DNA from: an uncultured Oscillospiraceae bacterium
Lineage (GTDB): Bacteria; Bacillota; Clostridia; Oscillospirales; Oscillospiraceae
Reading direction: 5' to 3'
Length of the DNA: 45,249 nucleotides
Assembly: GCA_910589085.1 (NCBI GenBank)
Contig: CAJUSG010000014.1
Location: forward strand, 1-45,249
Position numbers and translations under genes: made by a program. Position 1 is the first letter of the stretch, and the number at the start of each line of letters is the position of its first letter. Below, in pieces: positions 7,554 to 15,123 of the stretch. Under the pieces are notes generated by a model. The model saw nothing but the letters and a program-made list of their open reading frames with translations, was not told where the DNA came from and did no database searches.

Positions 7554-7925
7554 GTGTACTTGGATAACAGCGTAAAACGAGGCGACATCTTCTACGCCGA
7601 TTTAAGCCCCGTGGTGGGCAGCGAGCAGGGGGGCGTGCGCCCTGTCCTGATTGTGCAGAACGACACCGGCAACCGGCACAGCCCCACCGTGATTGCGGCG
7701 GCCATCACCTCTCAGACGGGGAAGGCCCGGCTGCCGACCCACATCTCGGTGGCGCCGCTCAGCTGCGGCCTGCCCAAGGAGTCGGTGATTCTGCTGGAGC
7801 AGGTGCGCACCCTGGATAAGCGCCGCCTGCGGGAGAAGATGGGCCGCCTGGACGACGGGGTCATGAAGCAGGTGGACGCGGCCATAGCGGTGAGCTTTGG
7901 CCTCCACCCGGAGACGATGGTATAA
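7554..7925 (+). CDS. mazF: MazF/PemK-family endoribonuclease toxin, no adjacent antitoxin
   Basis: Predicted sequence-specific mRNA interferase. The 123-aa protein carries the family core: RGDIFYADLSPVVGSEQGGVRPVLIVQND with the catalytic Arg, then SPTVIAAAITSQ with the conserved Thr/Ser strand, and LLEQVRTLDKRRL. Start GTG 7554 has GGAG 6 nt upstream; TTG 7560 is an alternative. It is close to the Bacillus NdoA/EndoA type. The 289 bp upstream, after alr, encode no MazE/AbrB-like protein, so it is either controlled by an unlinked antitoxin or has become a housekeeping RNase. The secreted-protein gene follows after a palindromic repeat. Confidence 0.92.
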   Translation: MYLDNSVKRGDIFYADLSPVVGSEQGGVRPVLIVQNDTGNRHSPTVIAAAITSQTGKARLPTHISVAPLSCGLPKESVILLEQVRTLDKRRLREKMGRLDDGVMKQVDAAIAVSFGLHPETMV

Positions 7926-7928
7926 AAC

Positions 7929-8001
7929 TGCAGGGGGCGGCCTCCGCGCCGCCCCGCCTTTGCCCGTAGGAATCGGGGCGGCCCCCGGGCCGCCCCCTGC
8001 A
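7929..8001. repeat. Inverted repeat, GGGGGCGGCC class
   Basis: TGCAGGGGGCGGCC and GGCCGCCCCCTGCA are perfect 14-nt inverted ends of a 73-nt unit filling the gap between mazF and the next gene. Confidence 0.75.
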
Positions 8002-8018
8002 TAAAAAGGAGCGTACAT

Positions 8019-8543
8019 ATGAAAAAGCCAAACAAGACCGTCCGCCTGGGCGCAATCGCCCTGTCCGCTGTGCTACTTGGAACGGGAGCGTCCCTGGCCG
8101 CCGGAGATCAGAGCGACCCTCTGGTAACCCTGAGCTATCTGAACCAGACGGCCATCCCCCAGATTGTCAAGCAGGTGGAGGACAAAACCGCCCTGAGACA
8201 GAAGGAGCTGGAGGCCGCCCTGGCGGACCAGATCGAACTGTACAAGCGGCAGGCCGTCCAGGGCGGGACGGTCTCGGGCGGCTCGGCCTCCTACACCCTG
8301 GTGTCCATGTCCGGCGGACAGGTCATGTCCCTGGAGGTGGGCTGCGAGGTGCTGTTGCGGGTGGGTTCGGTGTCGGTCCAGGCGGACAGCTCCCCCGCCC
8401 TCATCGACCTGTCCGCGGGGGGGACGGTGAACGCCGGTCCCCTGACCAAAAATCACCTGTACATGTCCACCATTGCGGGCCGCACCCTCACCGCCTCGGG
8501 GGAGGTAAAGCTGCTGGTCCGGGGGAGCTACTCGGTGGCGTAG
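8019..8543 (+). CDS. Secreted protein of unknown function
   Basis: I do not recognise a named family. The 174-aa protein starts at ATG 8019 after AAAAGGAG and has a Sec signal peptide (positive N-terminus, hydrophobic core at about 11-27, likely cut near LAAGD). Residues about 40-85 are predicted helical and charged, possibly a short coiled coil. The remainder is glycine- and valine-rich, with many short beta strands and a conserved-looking VSMSGGQVMSLEVGCEVLLRVG stretch. It is followed by a strong bidirectional terminator. Its role may be in the envelope or spore coat, but nothing here fixes it. Confidence 0.75.
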   Translation: MKKPNKTVRLGAIALSAVLLGTGASLAAGDQSDPLVTLSYLNQTAIPQIVKQVEDKTALRQKELEAALADQIELYKRQAVQGGTVSGGSASYTLVSMSGGQVMSLEVGCEVLLRVGSVSVQADSSPALIDLSAGGTVNAGPLTKNHLYMSTIAGRTLTASGEVKLLVRGSYSVA

Positions 8544-8548
8544 AGCAG

Positions 8549-8589
8549 AAAGACACCCGTCCGGTTCACCGGACGGGTGTCTTTTTACA
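8549..8589. terminator. Bidirectional intrinsic terminator
   Basis: A 16-bp perfect stem (8549-8564 with 8569-8584) around loop TTCA is flanked by A and T runs on either side. It separates the secreted-protein gene (plus) from lrgB (minus). Confidence 0.92.
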
Positions 8590-9265
8590 GAAACAGGGCC
8601 AAAACGGAGGTCATAATCCCGCAGACGCAGATGGCGATGGAGCTCATAGCCCCCTGGACCTGGCCGATCTCCATGGCCCGGGCGGTGCCCAGGGCGTGGC
8701 TGCATGCCCCGATGGCCAGCCCCTCGGCCACCGGCTGGGTGACATGGAACACCCTGGCGAAGAGTGGGGCCAGCACGGCTCCGATCAGGCCGGTGATAAT
8801 CACGGCTGCAGCGGCGATACCGCCCACGCCGCCCTGGCTCTCGGCCACGCCGATGGCGATGGCGGTGGTGACGCTCTTGGGCAGGAGGGAGGCGGTAAGG
8901 GTCTCCTCCACCCGGAACAGCCGGCACAGCAGCAGCACGCTGCCCACGCTGGTGAGGCTGCCCGCCAGGCAGCCGGCCAATACGGGGAGGAAATTTTCCC
9001 GCAGAATATCCCGCTGGTTATAGATATTCAGGGCCAGCACGGCGGTGACGGGGCCCAGCATGAGCTTGATGAAGTCGCCCCCCAGGGCGTAGCTCTCATA
9101 GGGGATCCGGAGGAGGGACAGGGCCGCGATAATCAGGGCGGCGGCGATCAGCAGGGGGTTGCAGAGGAGCAGCCCCGTCTTTTTTTGCAGCCAGCAGCCG
9201 GCGCACCAGGCGGCGGCGGAGAGGAAGAGCCCCAGAAAGGGGGAGGAGAGCAGGGTGTCAGCCAC
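8585..9265 (-). CDS. lrgB: LrgB/CidB-family membrane protein
   Basis: Integral membrane partner of the holin-like LrgA/CidA protein; the family affects autolysis, and some members carry glycolate or pyruvate. The 226-aa protein is nearly all membrane segments and has the family hallmarks KLMLGPVTAVLALNIYNQ, LLPKSVTTAIAIGVAESQGG and ACSHALGTARAMEIG. The start overlaps the end of lrgA by 8 nt, indicating translational coupling. Confidence 0.92.
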   Translation of the reverse strand: MADTLLSSPFLGLFLSAAAWCAGCWLQKKTGLLLCNPLLIAAALIIAALSLLRIPYESYALGGDFIKLMLGPVTAVLALNIYNQRDILRENFLPVLAGCLAGSLTSVGSVLLLCRLFRVEETLTASLLPKSVTTAIAIGVAESQGGVGGIAAAAVIITGLIGAVLAPLFARVFHVTQPVAEGLAIGACSHALGTARAMEIGQVQGAMSSIAICVCGIMTSVLALFL

Positions 9266-9623
9266 GGCGGCCCGCCCCCTTTCCCCGCCGGATAAGCAGC
9301 TGCACCGTCCAGGCGGTGACGAAATAGACCACCGGCGTGGTCAGGACCACCACCAGCGCGAAGGGGAGCAGCTGGCGGAGGATGGCCGGGGCGTGTTCCA
9401 CCACCTCCACGCAGGAGGGCAGGAAAAAGAAGGCCATGTTTGCGATGAGGAAGGCGCTGAATTTCTGGATGTGCTGAGGCTTCAGCACCCCGGTGAACAG
9501 CAGCAGTCCCAGGAGCAGTAAAGCGATTACGCTTGCCGGGAAGGCCACCGGGATGAGGGCGGCGAGGCCCTCGGAAAGCAGGCAGAGGCCAAAGATGATG
9601 GCCGCCTGTGCCATGATGTTCAA
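9258..9623 (-). CDS. lrgA: LrgA/CidA-family holin-like protein
   Basis: Small hydrophobic membrane protein that works with LrgB. About 121 aa with four predicted membrane segments; FPASVIALLLLGLLLF and FLPSCVEVVEH are typical. I chose TTG 9623 because GAGAGGTGA lies 5 nt upstream; ATG 9614 is an alternative. A longer ORF upstream runs into the XRE gene in another frame and is not used. The start is 4 nt after the XRE stop codon, so XRE-lrgA-lrgB form one tight operon. Confidence 0.9.
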   Translation of the reverse strand: MNIMAQAAIIFGLCLLSEGLAALIPVAFPASVIALLLLGLLLFTGVLKPQHIQKFSAFLIANMAFFFLPSCVEVVEHAPAILRQLLPFALVVVLTTPVVYFVTAWTVQLLIRRGKGAGRRG

Positions 9624-9627
9624 GCAA

Positions 9628-9843
9628 TCACCTCTCCCGTTTTTCCGACCGCCCCACCAGGTAGTCCAGGGAGACGTCATAGAAGTCGGCAATACGGACA
9701 AAAATAGATACCTGCGGTTCCCGTGTGCCATATTCATAATCCTGATAGGTGCGTGGAGAAACGCCAATCTCTTTTGCAAGTGCGCTTTGGGAAATTCCTC
9801 TGCTTTTGCGTATCTGAATCAATCGCTCAGAAAAAACGGACAA
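9628..9843 (-). CDS. XRE-family helix-turn-helix regulator
   Basis: A 71-aa DNA-binding protein made almost only of an HTH_3 domain (LIQIRKSRGISQSALAKEIGVSPRTYQDYEYGTREP) plus a short helical tail (LVRIADFYDVSLDYLVGRSEKRER). The start is TTG 9843 with GGAG 8 nt upstream; no ATG is available in this frame before an upstream stop. It is first in the lrgAB operon and divergent from a small gene. A large inverted repeat lies in the shared upstream region, so autoregulation and control of both directions is likely, though inferred. Confidence 0.88.
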   Translation of the reverse strand: MSVFSERLIQIRKSRGISQSALAKEIGVSPRTYQDYEYGTREPQVSIFVRIADFYDVSLDYLVGRSEKRER

Positions 9844-9858
9844 ATTCTCATCTCCTAC

Positions 9859-9887
9859 TTGACAACGTCAAAATTAACGTATATTAT
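9859..9887 (+). promoter_or_regulatory. Promoter of the divergent small gene
   Basis: TTGACA (9859-9864) and TATTAT (9882-9887) with a 17-nt spacer, 45 nt before ATG 9933. A TATAAT on the minus strand in the same region may serve the XRE operon. Confidence 0.75.
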
Positions 9888-9909
9888 AAAAGTACGTTAA
9901 ATCTGACGT
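9865..9909. promoter_or_regulatory. Nested inverted-repeat operator between XRE-lrgAB and the small gene
   Basis: ACGTCA-AAA-TTAACGTA (9865-9881) is mirrored by TACGTTAA-ATC-TGACGT (9893-9909): 14 of 17 positions pair, around an 11-nt AT-rich centre. It overlaps the promoter for both directions, so a bound regulator would cover the -10. The adjacent XRE protein is the obvious candidate. Confidence 0.65.
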
Positions 9910-9932
9910 AGTTTTGTTTTGGAGGAATCACA

Positions 9933-10190
9933 ATGGACGACTTGACCCTCTGCCTGTACGAGTTTTTACTGGAGCGGCGTATGGGGTACCTGTGGAAGGA
10001 TGAAGAATACAGGGCGTGTAATTTAAAGGTAAGATTACAGGAAGAAAGGATGGAGTCCCACCTGAACGAAGAACAGCGGAAGGAGCTGGACCTGCTTCTG
10101 GATCACATCGCGGAACGAAGTAGCTTGGAAAAGTCCCACCTGTTCCAGACGGCGCTGGGTCTGGCCCGGGAGCTGAGACTGCGCGTGTAG
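9933..10190 (+). CDS. Small conserved-looking protein, unknown function
   Basis: An 85-aa, highly charged, helical protein (MDDLTLCLYEFLLERRMGYL, then an Arg/Glu/Leu-rich body). GGAGG precedes ATG 9933 by 7 nt, and the promoter is strong. The body resembles the DUF-type small helical proteins often found next to XRE genes in Clostridia, but I cannot name a family. It shares its regulatory region with the XRE-lrgAB operon. Its TAG stop is part of a TGTAGGG repeat. Confidence 0.72.
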   Translation: MDDLTLCLYEFLLERRMGYLWKDEEYRACNLKVRLQEERMESHLNEEQRKELDLLLDHIAERSSLEKSHLFQTALGLARELRLRV

Positions 10191-10212
10191 GGCAAGGGCT
10201 CTGCCCTTGCCT
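10186..10212. repeat. Single arm of the AAGGGCTCTGCCCTT repeat
   Basis: A 27-nt copy identical to the arm at 4264. Its TAG is the stop codon of the preceding gene. It is followed by loosely repeated TCTTGCCTGATCCC-like units up to about 10266. Confidence 0.75.
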
Positions 10213-10276
10213 GACCCCTGTCTTGCCTGGTCCCTGCTTACCTGATCCCCGTCTTGCCTGATCCCGCCGCAGCGTC

Positions 10277-10456
10277 AAAGGCTCCTTTTGAAAGGAGCTG
10301 TCAGCCGCAGGCTGACTGAGGATTGCGTTCGCGAAGCGAACATACGGAGTAAACGGGATTTCTGGGCGCTGGTATACTTCGTACATTTCACCTGCGGCGA
10401 AATACAATCCTCCGTCACGGCTTCGCCGTGCCACCTCCTTTCAAAAGGAGGCTTTT
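10277..10456. mobile_element. MITE-like element with about 50-bp terminal inverted repeats
   Basis: The left end (10277-10325, AAAGGCTCCTTTTGAAAGGAG ... GAGGATTG) and right end (10405-10456) are inverted copies of about 50 nt with internal substitutions. Each end has a CTCCTTT/AAAGGAG palindrome and a GC hairpin (CAGCCGCAGGCTG; CACGGCTTCGCCGTG). The 79-nt interior has a GTTCGCGAAGCGAAC palindrome and no ORF. It looks non-autonomous and would need a transposase supplied elsewhere. It lies between the small gene and the 3' end of lysA. Confidence 0.82.
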
Positions 10457-10482
10457 CCGCCTGCGGGCGGGGGGCGCTTCTG

Positions 10483-11742
10483 TCACTCCCAGACAGCGGT
10501 AGCGAAGTAGTCCTCGGGGGTTTCGGCCCGGCGGATGAGGCGGACGGAGCCGTCCTCCTGAAGGAGGAGCTCGGCGGAGCGCAGCCTGCCGTTGTACTGG
10601 TAGCCCATAGCGTGGCCGTGGGCGCCGGTGTCGTGGATGACCAGCAGGTCACCGATTTGAATCTTGGGCAGCATCCGGTCGATGGCGAACTTGTCGCAGT
10701 TCTCGCACAGGGAGCCGGTAACGTCGTATTCATGCTCGGCGGGGGCGTCCTCCTTTCCCATCACGGTGATGTGGTGGTAGGCGCCGTAGATAGCGGGGCG
10801 CATCAGGTTGGCGGCGCAGGCGTCCACGCCGATATAGTCCTTGTAGATGTGCTTTTCGTGGAGCACCCGGGTGACCAGGTGACCGTAGGGGGCCAGGAGG
10901 AAGCGGCCCAGCTCGGTGCACAGGGAGACGTCCCCCATCCCGGCGGGGACAAGAATCTCCTCATAGGCCCTCCGCACGCCCTCGCCGATTAGGCCGATGT
11001 CGTTGGCGGACTGTTCGGGCCGGTAGGGCACCCCCACGCCGCCGGACAGGTTGATAAAGGTGATGTGGACCCCTGTCTCCTCCTTCAGCTCGGCGGCGGT
11101 GCGGAACAGGATGGCGGCCAGGGTGGGATAGTAGTCGTTGGAGATGGTGTTGGAGGCCAGAAAGGCGTGGATGCCGAACTCCTCGGCCCCCAGCTCCTTC
11201 AGCCGGCGGAAGGCCTGGCAGAGCTGGGCCCGGGTCATGCCGTACTTGGCGTCGCCGGGGTTGTCCATCACCTGAAAGCCCTCCTTGCTCTCCCCCAGGG
11301 TAAAGGTGCCCCCGGGGTTATACCGACAGGAGATTTTCTTTGGGATATAACCAATAGTATCCCGCAAAAAATCCACATGGGTGATGTCGTCCAGATTGAT
11401 GGTGGCCCCCAGCTTGGCGGCCAGGGCAAATTCCTCGGCGGGGGTGTCGTTGGAGGAGAACATGATCTCCCCACCGGAGAAGCCGCACCGCTGGGCCATC
11501 ATCAGCTCGGTGAGGGAGGAGCAGTCCACGCCGCAGCCCTCCTCCCGCAGCAGCTTGAGAATCTGGGGGTTGGGGGTGGCCTTAACGGCGAAGTACTCCT
11601 TAAAGCCGGGATTCCAGGCGAAGGCCCGGTGCAGGTCCCGGACATTTTCCCGAATCCCCCTCTCGTCGTAGATATGGAAGGGGGTGGGGTAGTCCTTAAC
11701 AATCTCCTGAAGCTGTTCCAGGGTGACAAAGGGCTTTTTCAT
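10483..11742 (-). CDS. lysA: Diaminopimelate decarboxylase
   Basis: PLP fold-III enzyme making L-lysine from meso-diaminopimelate. The 419-aa protein has the PLP lysine in FAVKATPNP, CGVDCSSLTEL, a glycine-rich phosphate loop NLSGGVGVPYRPE, and the substrate-binding E-x-G-R and C-E-N-C-D regions (GSLCENCDKF). GGAG lies about 10 nt before the ATG. With dapF nearby it points to the meso-DAP/lysine pathway. It is divergent from glnA, with back-to-back promoters. A carboxynorspermidine decarboxylase is the nearest alternative, but the length and the LCENCD motif fit LysA better. Confidence 0.9.
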   Translation of the reverse strand: MKKPFVTLEQLQEIVKDYPTPFHIYDERGIRENVRDLHRAFAWNPGFKEYFAVKATPNPQILKLLREEGCGVDCSSLTELMMAQRCGFSGGEIMFSSNDTPAEEFALAAKLGATINLDDITHVDFLRDTIGYIPKKISCRYNPGGTFTLGESKEGFQVMDNPGDAKYGMTRAQLCQAFRRLKELGAEEFGIHAFLASNTISNDYYPTLAAILFRTAAELKEETGVHITFINLSGGVGVPYRPEQSANDIGLIGEGVRRAYEEILVPAGMGDVSLCTELGRFLLAPYGHLVTRVLHEKHIYKDYIGVDACAANLMRPAIYGAYHHITVMGKEDAPAEHEYDVTGSLCENCDKFAIDRMLPKIQIGDLLVIHDTGAHGHAMGYQYNGRLRSAELLLQEDGSVRLIRRAETPEDYFATAVWE

Positions 11743-11781
11743 GGGCGGTCAGCTCCTTTTTTAGTCTATGAGGCAACAGAC

Positions 11782-11810
11782 AGTTTATCGAATTACGGCG
11801 GATTTGTCAA
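11782..11810 (-). promoter_or_regulatory. lysA promoter
   Basis: Minus strand TTGACA (11805-11810) and TAAACT (11782-11787) with a 17-nt spacer, 39 nt before the lysA start. Confidence 0.75.
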
Positions 11811-11819
11811 TAAAATTCC

Positions 11820-11849
11820 TTGACAATACCCGCCCCAAAATGCGATACT
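11820..11849 (+). promoter_or_regulatory. glnA promoter
   Basis: TTGACA (11820-11825), an 18-nt spacer ending in TGC, and GATACT (11844-11849): an extended -10 promoter 34 nt before the glnA start. Confidence 0.72.
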
Positions 11850-11883
11850 AATAGCCGAAAACAGGAAAGTGAGGGAACAAGCC

Positions 11884-13215
11884 ATGGCCTATACCAAAGA
11901 GGATGTCATCCGCATTGTCCGCGAGGAGAAAATAGAGTTTATCCGGATGCAGTTTACCGATATATTCGGCCAGATGAAAAACGTGGCCATCACCGCCTCC
12001 CAGGTCGAGAAGGCGGTCAACAACCAGATCATGTTCGACGGCTCCTCCATCGAGGGCTTTACCCGCATCCACGAGTCGGACCAGTGCCTCTACCCCGACC
12101 TGAACAGCTTTGTAGTGCTGCCGCCCCAGGTAGCCGGAGGAAGGGTGGCCCGGATGTTCTGCGACGTATACAACACCGACGGCACCCCCTTTGTGGGCGA
12201 TCCCCGGGGCGTGCTGCGCCGTGCGCTGCGCCGGGCCCAGTCCATGGGCTTTGACGAGTTCAACATCGGCCCCGAGCTGGAGTTTTTCCTCTTTGAGACC
12301 GACGAGGACGGCCGGGCCACCACCCGCACCAAGGACGAGGCGGCCTATTTCGACCTGGGCCCTCTGGACCACGGCGAGGCCACCCGCCGGGAGATCTGCC
12401 TGAACCTGGAGAAGATGGGCTTTGAGATCGAGGCCAGCCACCACGAATGTGCCGTGGCCCAGCACGAGATCGACTTCAAATACACCGGCGCCCTGGAGGG
12501 GGCGGACAAGATCATGACCTTCAAGCTCACCGCCAAGAGCATCGCCCAGCGCAACGGCCTCCACGCCACCTTCATGCCCAAGCCCATCTACGACATCGCG
12601 GGCAACGGAATGCATCTGAACATGTCCCTGTTCAAGGACGGCAAAAATGTATTCTACGACCCCAGCGGGGAGCGGGGCCTGTCCAGGACGGCCTACTCCT
12701 TCATCGCCGGTCTGCTGGACCACGTCCAGGGCTTTACAGCGGTGACCAACCCTCTGGTCAACTCCTACAAGCGGCTGGGCGCGGGCCATGAGGCCCCCCG
12801 GTATCGGGCCTGGTCGGCCTCCAACCGCTCGGCGCTGATCCGCATCCCCGCGGCCCGGGGCCAGGCCACCCGGGTAGAGCTGCGCTCCCCCGACCCCTCC
12901 TGCAACCCCTATCTGGCGGTGGCGGTCTGTCTGGCGGCCGGCCTGGACGGCATCGCCCGGGGCCTGACCCCGCCCCCGGAGATCACGGGCGACATCTACG
13001 CCATGGACGGCGCGGCCCGGGAGGCCAACGGCATCCACTGTCTGCCCGACACCCTGAAGGACGCCCTGGAGGAGATGGAGAAGGACGCTCTGATTCTGGA
13101 CGTACTGGGCCAGCACGTGGCGGGCCACTACATCAAGGGCAAGACCAAGGAGTGGGACGAGTACCAGACCCGGGTGTCCAGCTGGGAGCTGGAGAAATAC
13201 CTGGTTATCTATTGA
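11884..13215 (+). CDS. glnA: Glutamine synthetase type I
   Basis: Makes glutamine from glutamate, ammonia and ATP; dodecameric and cytoplasmic. The 443-aa length and the missing adenylylation-type insert fit the GSI-alpha (Gram-positive) form. Visible motifs are MFDGSSIEGF (latch), IGPELEFFLF (metal Glu), HHECAVAQHEIDFKY, NGMHLNMSL (metal His), SYKRLGAGHEAP and NRSALIRIP. ATG 11884 has GAGGGA 7 nt upstream and was preferred to the in-frame GTG at 11869. It is monocistronic between its own promoter and a hairpin at 13374. No GlnR gene is visible nearby. Confidence 0.96.
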   Translation: MAYTKEDVIRIVREEKIEFIRMQFTDIFGQMKNVAITASQVEKAVNNQIMFDGSSIEGFTRIHESDQCLYPDLNSFVVLPPQVAGGRVARMFCDVYNTDGTPFVGDPRGVLRRALRRAQSMGFDEFNIGPELEFFLFETDEDGRATTRTKDEAAYFDLGPLDHGEATRREICLNLEKMGFEIEASHHECAVAQHEIDFKYTGALEGADKIMTFKLTAKSIAQRNGLHATFMPKPIYDIAGNGMHLNMSLFKDGKNVFYDPSGERGLSRTAYSFIAGLLDHVQGFTAVTNPLVNSYKRLGAGHEAPRYRAWSASNRSALIRIPAARGQATRVELRSPDPSCNPYLAVAVCLAAGLDGIARGLTPPPEITGDIYAMDGAAREANGIHCLPDTLKDALEEMEKDALILDVLGQHVAGHYIKGKTKEWDEYQTRVSSWELEKYLVIY

Positions 13216-13287
13216 GAAGCTGTGCGGGGGCGGCTGATAGCAGCCCCTGCACGCCCGGCTCCCCGCTTTTCATGGAGGGAACGGGGC

Positions 13288-13366
13288 GTAGGGCGGGACG
13301 ACCCGGCCCGCCGCCGCTCATGGCGTCTTTTAGAAACAACGGCGCGCCGGGGTCGTCGCGCCCTGC
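13288..13366. repeat. Inverted pair of GTAGGGCGGGACGAC repeats
   Basis: A GTAGGGCGGGACGACCC unit and an inverted unit ending GTCGTCGCGCCCTGC, after glnA. The pair could fold into a long hairpin in the transcript. Confidence 0.75.
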
Positions 13367-13373
13367 ATCATGT

Positions 13374-13406
13374 AAAGACCGGGGACATATGTGTGCCCCG
13401 GTCTTT
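13374..13406 (+). terminator. Intrinsic terminator after glnA
   Basis: AAAGACCGGGG pairs with CCCCGGTCTTT around an 11-nt loop; the T run is short. Confidence 0.7.
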
Positions 13407-13452
13407 CTATAGGCGTTTGCGCATAGTCTGACACCGAAAGGGGGCGTCTGGA

Positions 13453-14238
13453 ATGCGCTTTACAAAAATGGAGGGTCTGGGCAACGACTATATCTACCTC
13501 AACTGTCTGGAGGGGACCCCGGAGGACCTGCCAGCCCTGGCGGTCCGGCTGTCCGACCGCCACTTCGGCGTGGGGGCGGACGGCCTGATCTGCATCAAGC
13601 CGGGCCGGGGCGGCGACTTCGCTATGGAGATGTACAACGCCGACGGAAGCCAGGGGGCCATGTGCGGCAACGGAATCCGCTGTGTGGGCAAATACGTCTG
13701 GGACAGGGGGCTGACCCGCAAGGAGTGCCTGACCATCGACACGGCCGCCGGCCCCCGGCGGCTGGAGCTCCATGTTCTGGGGGGAGCGGTGGAGTCGGTG
13801 ACGGTGGACATGGGGCCGGTGGAGACGGGCCGGCCCGTGCGGCTGGAGGCGGCGGGGGAGAACTTTTCGGTGGTCCCGGCGGACGCGGGCAACCCCCACG
13901 GGGTGATCTTCTGCCCGGACCCGGAGGGGATCGACCTGGCGCGCCTGGGCCCGCTTCTGGAGGTCCACCCCGCCCTGGGGGAGGGGCGGAACATCGAGTT
14001 TGCCGCCTGCCCTGACCGGGGGCACATTGTGCTGCGGGTGTGGGAGCGGGGGAGCGGCATCACCCTGGCCTGCGGCACGGGGGCCTGCGCGGTCTTCGCC
14101 GCCGCGCTGAAGGAGAACCGGTGCGGGCCGGGGGTGGAGGCCCGTCTCCCCGGGGGTGTCCTCACCCTGGATAGGCGGGGGGAGAACATCTTTATGACGG
14201 GTCCCGCCCGCACGGTATTTGAGGGGGAAATCCTGTAG
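13453..14238 (+). CDS. dapF: Diaminopimelate epimerase
   Basis: Cofactor-independent enzyme turning LL- into meso-diaminopimelate for lysine and peptidoglycan. The 261-aa protein has both catalytic cysteines: C71 in MCGNGIRC and C207 in LACGTGAC. FTKMEGLGNDY at the N-terminus and GNPHGVIF are also typical. AAAGGGGGCG precedes the ATG. The TAG stop overlaps the TGTAGGGG edge of a dispersed repeat. Confidence 0.96.
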   Translation: MRFTKMEGLGNDYIYLNCLEGTPEDLPALAVRLSDRHFGVGADGLICIKPGRGGDFAMEMYNADGSQGAMCGNGIRCVGKYVWDRGLTRKECLTIDTAAGPRRLELHVLGGAVESVTVDMGPVETGRPVRLEAAGENFSVVPADAGNPHGVIFCPDPEGIDLARLGPLLEVHPALGEGRNIEFAACPDRGHIVLRVWERGSGITLACGTGACAVFAAALKENRCGPGVEARLPGGVLTLDRRGENIFMTGPARTVFEGEIL

Positions 14239-14260
14239 GGGACGGCCTCCGTACCGCCCC
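14234..14260. repeat. TGTAGGGG repeat, GGCCTCC class
   Basis: TGTAGGGGACGGCCTCC followed by GTACCGCCCC. The TAG within it is the dapF stop codon. Confidence 0.65.
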
Positions 14261-14288
14261 ATTCCCCCGATTCAGCAAAAAACTATCC

Positions 14289-14317
14289 TTGACAACCGTG
14301 GGGGATACCTTTATTAT
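14289..14317 (+). promoter_or_regulatory. Promoter of the SpoU-family methyltransferase gene
   Basis: TTGACA (14289-14294) and TATTAT (14312-14317) with a 17-nt spacer, 32 nt before the TTG start. Confidence 0.8.
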
Positions 14318-14349
14318 ATAAGAATCGTGTCCAAAAGGAGGGCGTCGCC

Positions 14350-15123
14350 TTGGAAATAATCACCAGCCGGAGCAACCGGCTGATTAAGCACATCCGCAAG
14401 CTGACGTCGGACCGGGAATACCGCCGGAGCAGCGGGCTTTTCTTTGGAGAGGGGCCCAAGCTGCTGGCGGAGGCTCTGAAGGCGGGGACTGTCATCGAAG
14501 GGGTTGTGACCGCCCGGGGGGTGGACCTGCCGGGACTTGACGGCCTGTGGCGGGCGGAGGTGCCGGCGGACCTTCTGGACAGCCTGTGTGACACCAGGAG
14601 CCCCCAGGGGGTGCTGTTTCTGGCCAAAATGCCCGTCCTCACCCCGCCGGAGCGGCTGACGGGGGACCGCTGGCTGATTCTGGACGGCCTCCAGGACCCG
14701 GGCAACGTGGGGACCATCTGGCGCACCGCCGACGCGCTGGGGGCGGACGGTCTGGTTTTGGTGAACCACTGCGCCGACCCTTTCTCCCCCAAGACGGTGC
14801 GGGCCACCATGGGGGCCTGCTTCCGCCTGCCGGTGTACGAGCTGGAGGCGGAGGCCCTGCCCGGGCTGCTGTCGCGGTCGGTCCTGCCTCTGTACGCCGC
14901 CGCCCTGCGGGCGGACACCCGGGATATAAGGGGGGCGCGGCTGAGCCGCTGCGCCGTGGCGATTGGCAGCGAGGGCCGGGGGGTCTCCCCGGAGCTGCTG
15001 GATATAAGCGAGCAGACCGTCAAAATACCCATGCGGGCGCGGTGCGAGTCGCTGAACGCGGCGGTAGCGGCGGCGGTAATCCTGTGGGAGATGGCCCGGC
15101 AGTCAGGCGGCGGGCCGGCCTGA
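14350..15123 (+). CDS. TrmH/SpoU-family RNA 2'-O-methyltransferase
   Basis: Knotted SPOUT methyltransferase, probably acting on 23S rRNA with S-adenosylmethionine. The 257-aa protein has an N-terminal substrate-binding domain (ITSRSNRLIKHIRKL, typical of the RlmB/TsnR-like group). The catalytic domain shows motif 1 LDGLQDPGNVGTIWRTADALGA, motif 2 AIGSEGRGVSPELL and motif 3 IPMRARCESLNAAVAAAVILWE. It starts at TTG 14350 with AGGAGG 9 nt upstream. The exact target base cannot be inferred. The 3' end overlaps the convergent MFS gene by 21 nt. Confidence 0.92.
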   Translation: MEIITSRSNRLIKHIRKLTSDREYRRSSGLFFGEGPKLLAEALKAGTVIEGVVTARGVDLPGLDGLWRAEVPADLLDSLCDTRSPQGVLFLAKMPVLTPPERLTGDRWLILDGLQDPGNVGTIWRTADALGADGLVLVNHCADPFSPKTVRATMGACFRLPVYELEAEALPGLLSRSVLPLYAAALRADTRDIRGARLSRCAVAIGSEGRGVSPELLDISEQTVKIPMRARCESLNAAVAAAVILWEMARQSGGGPA

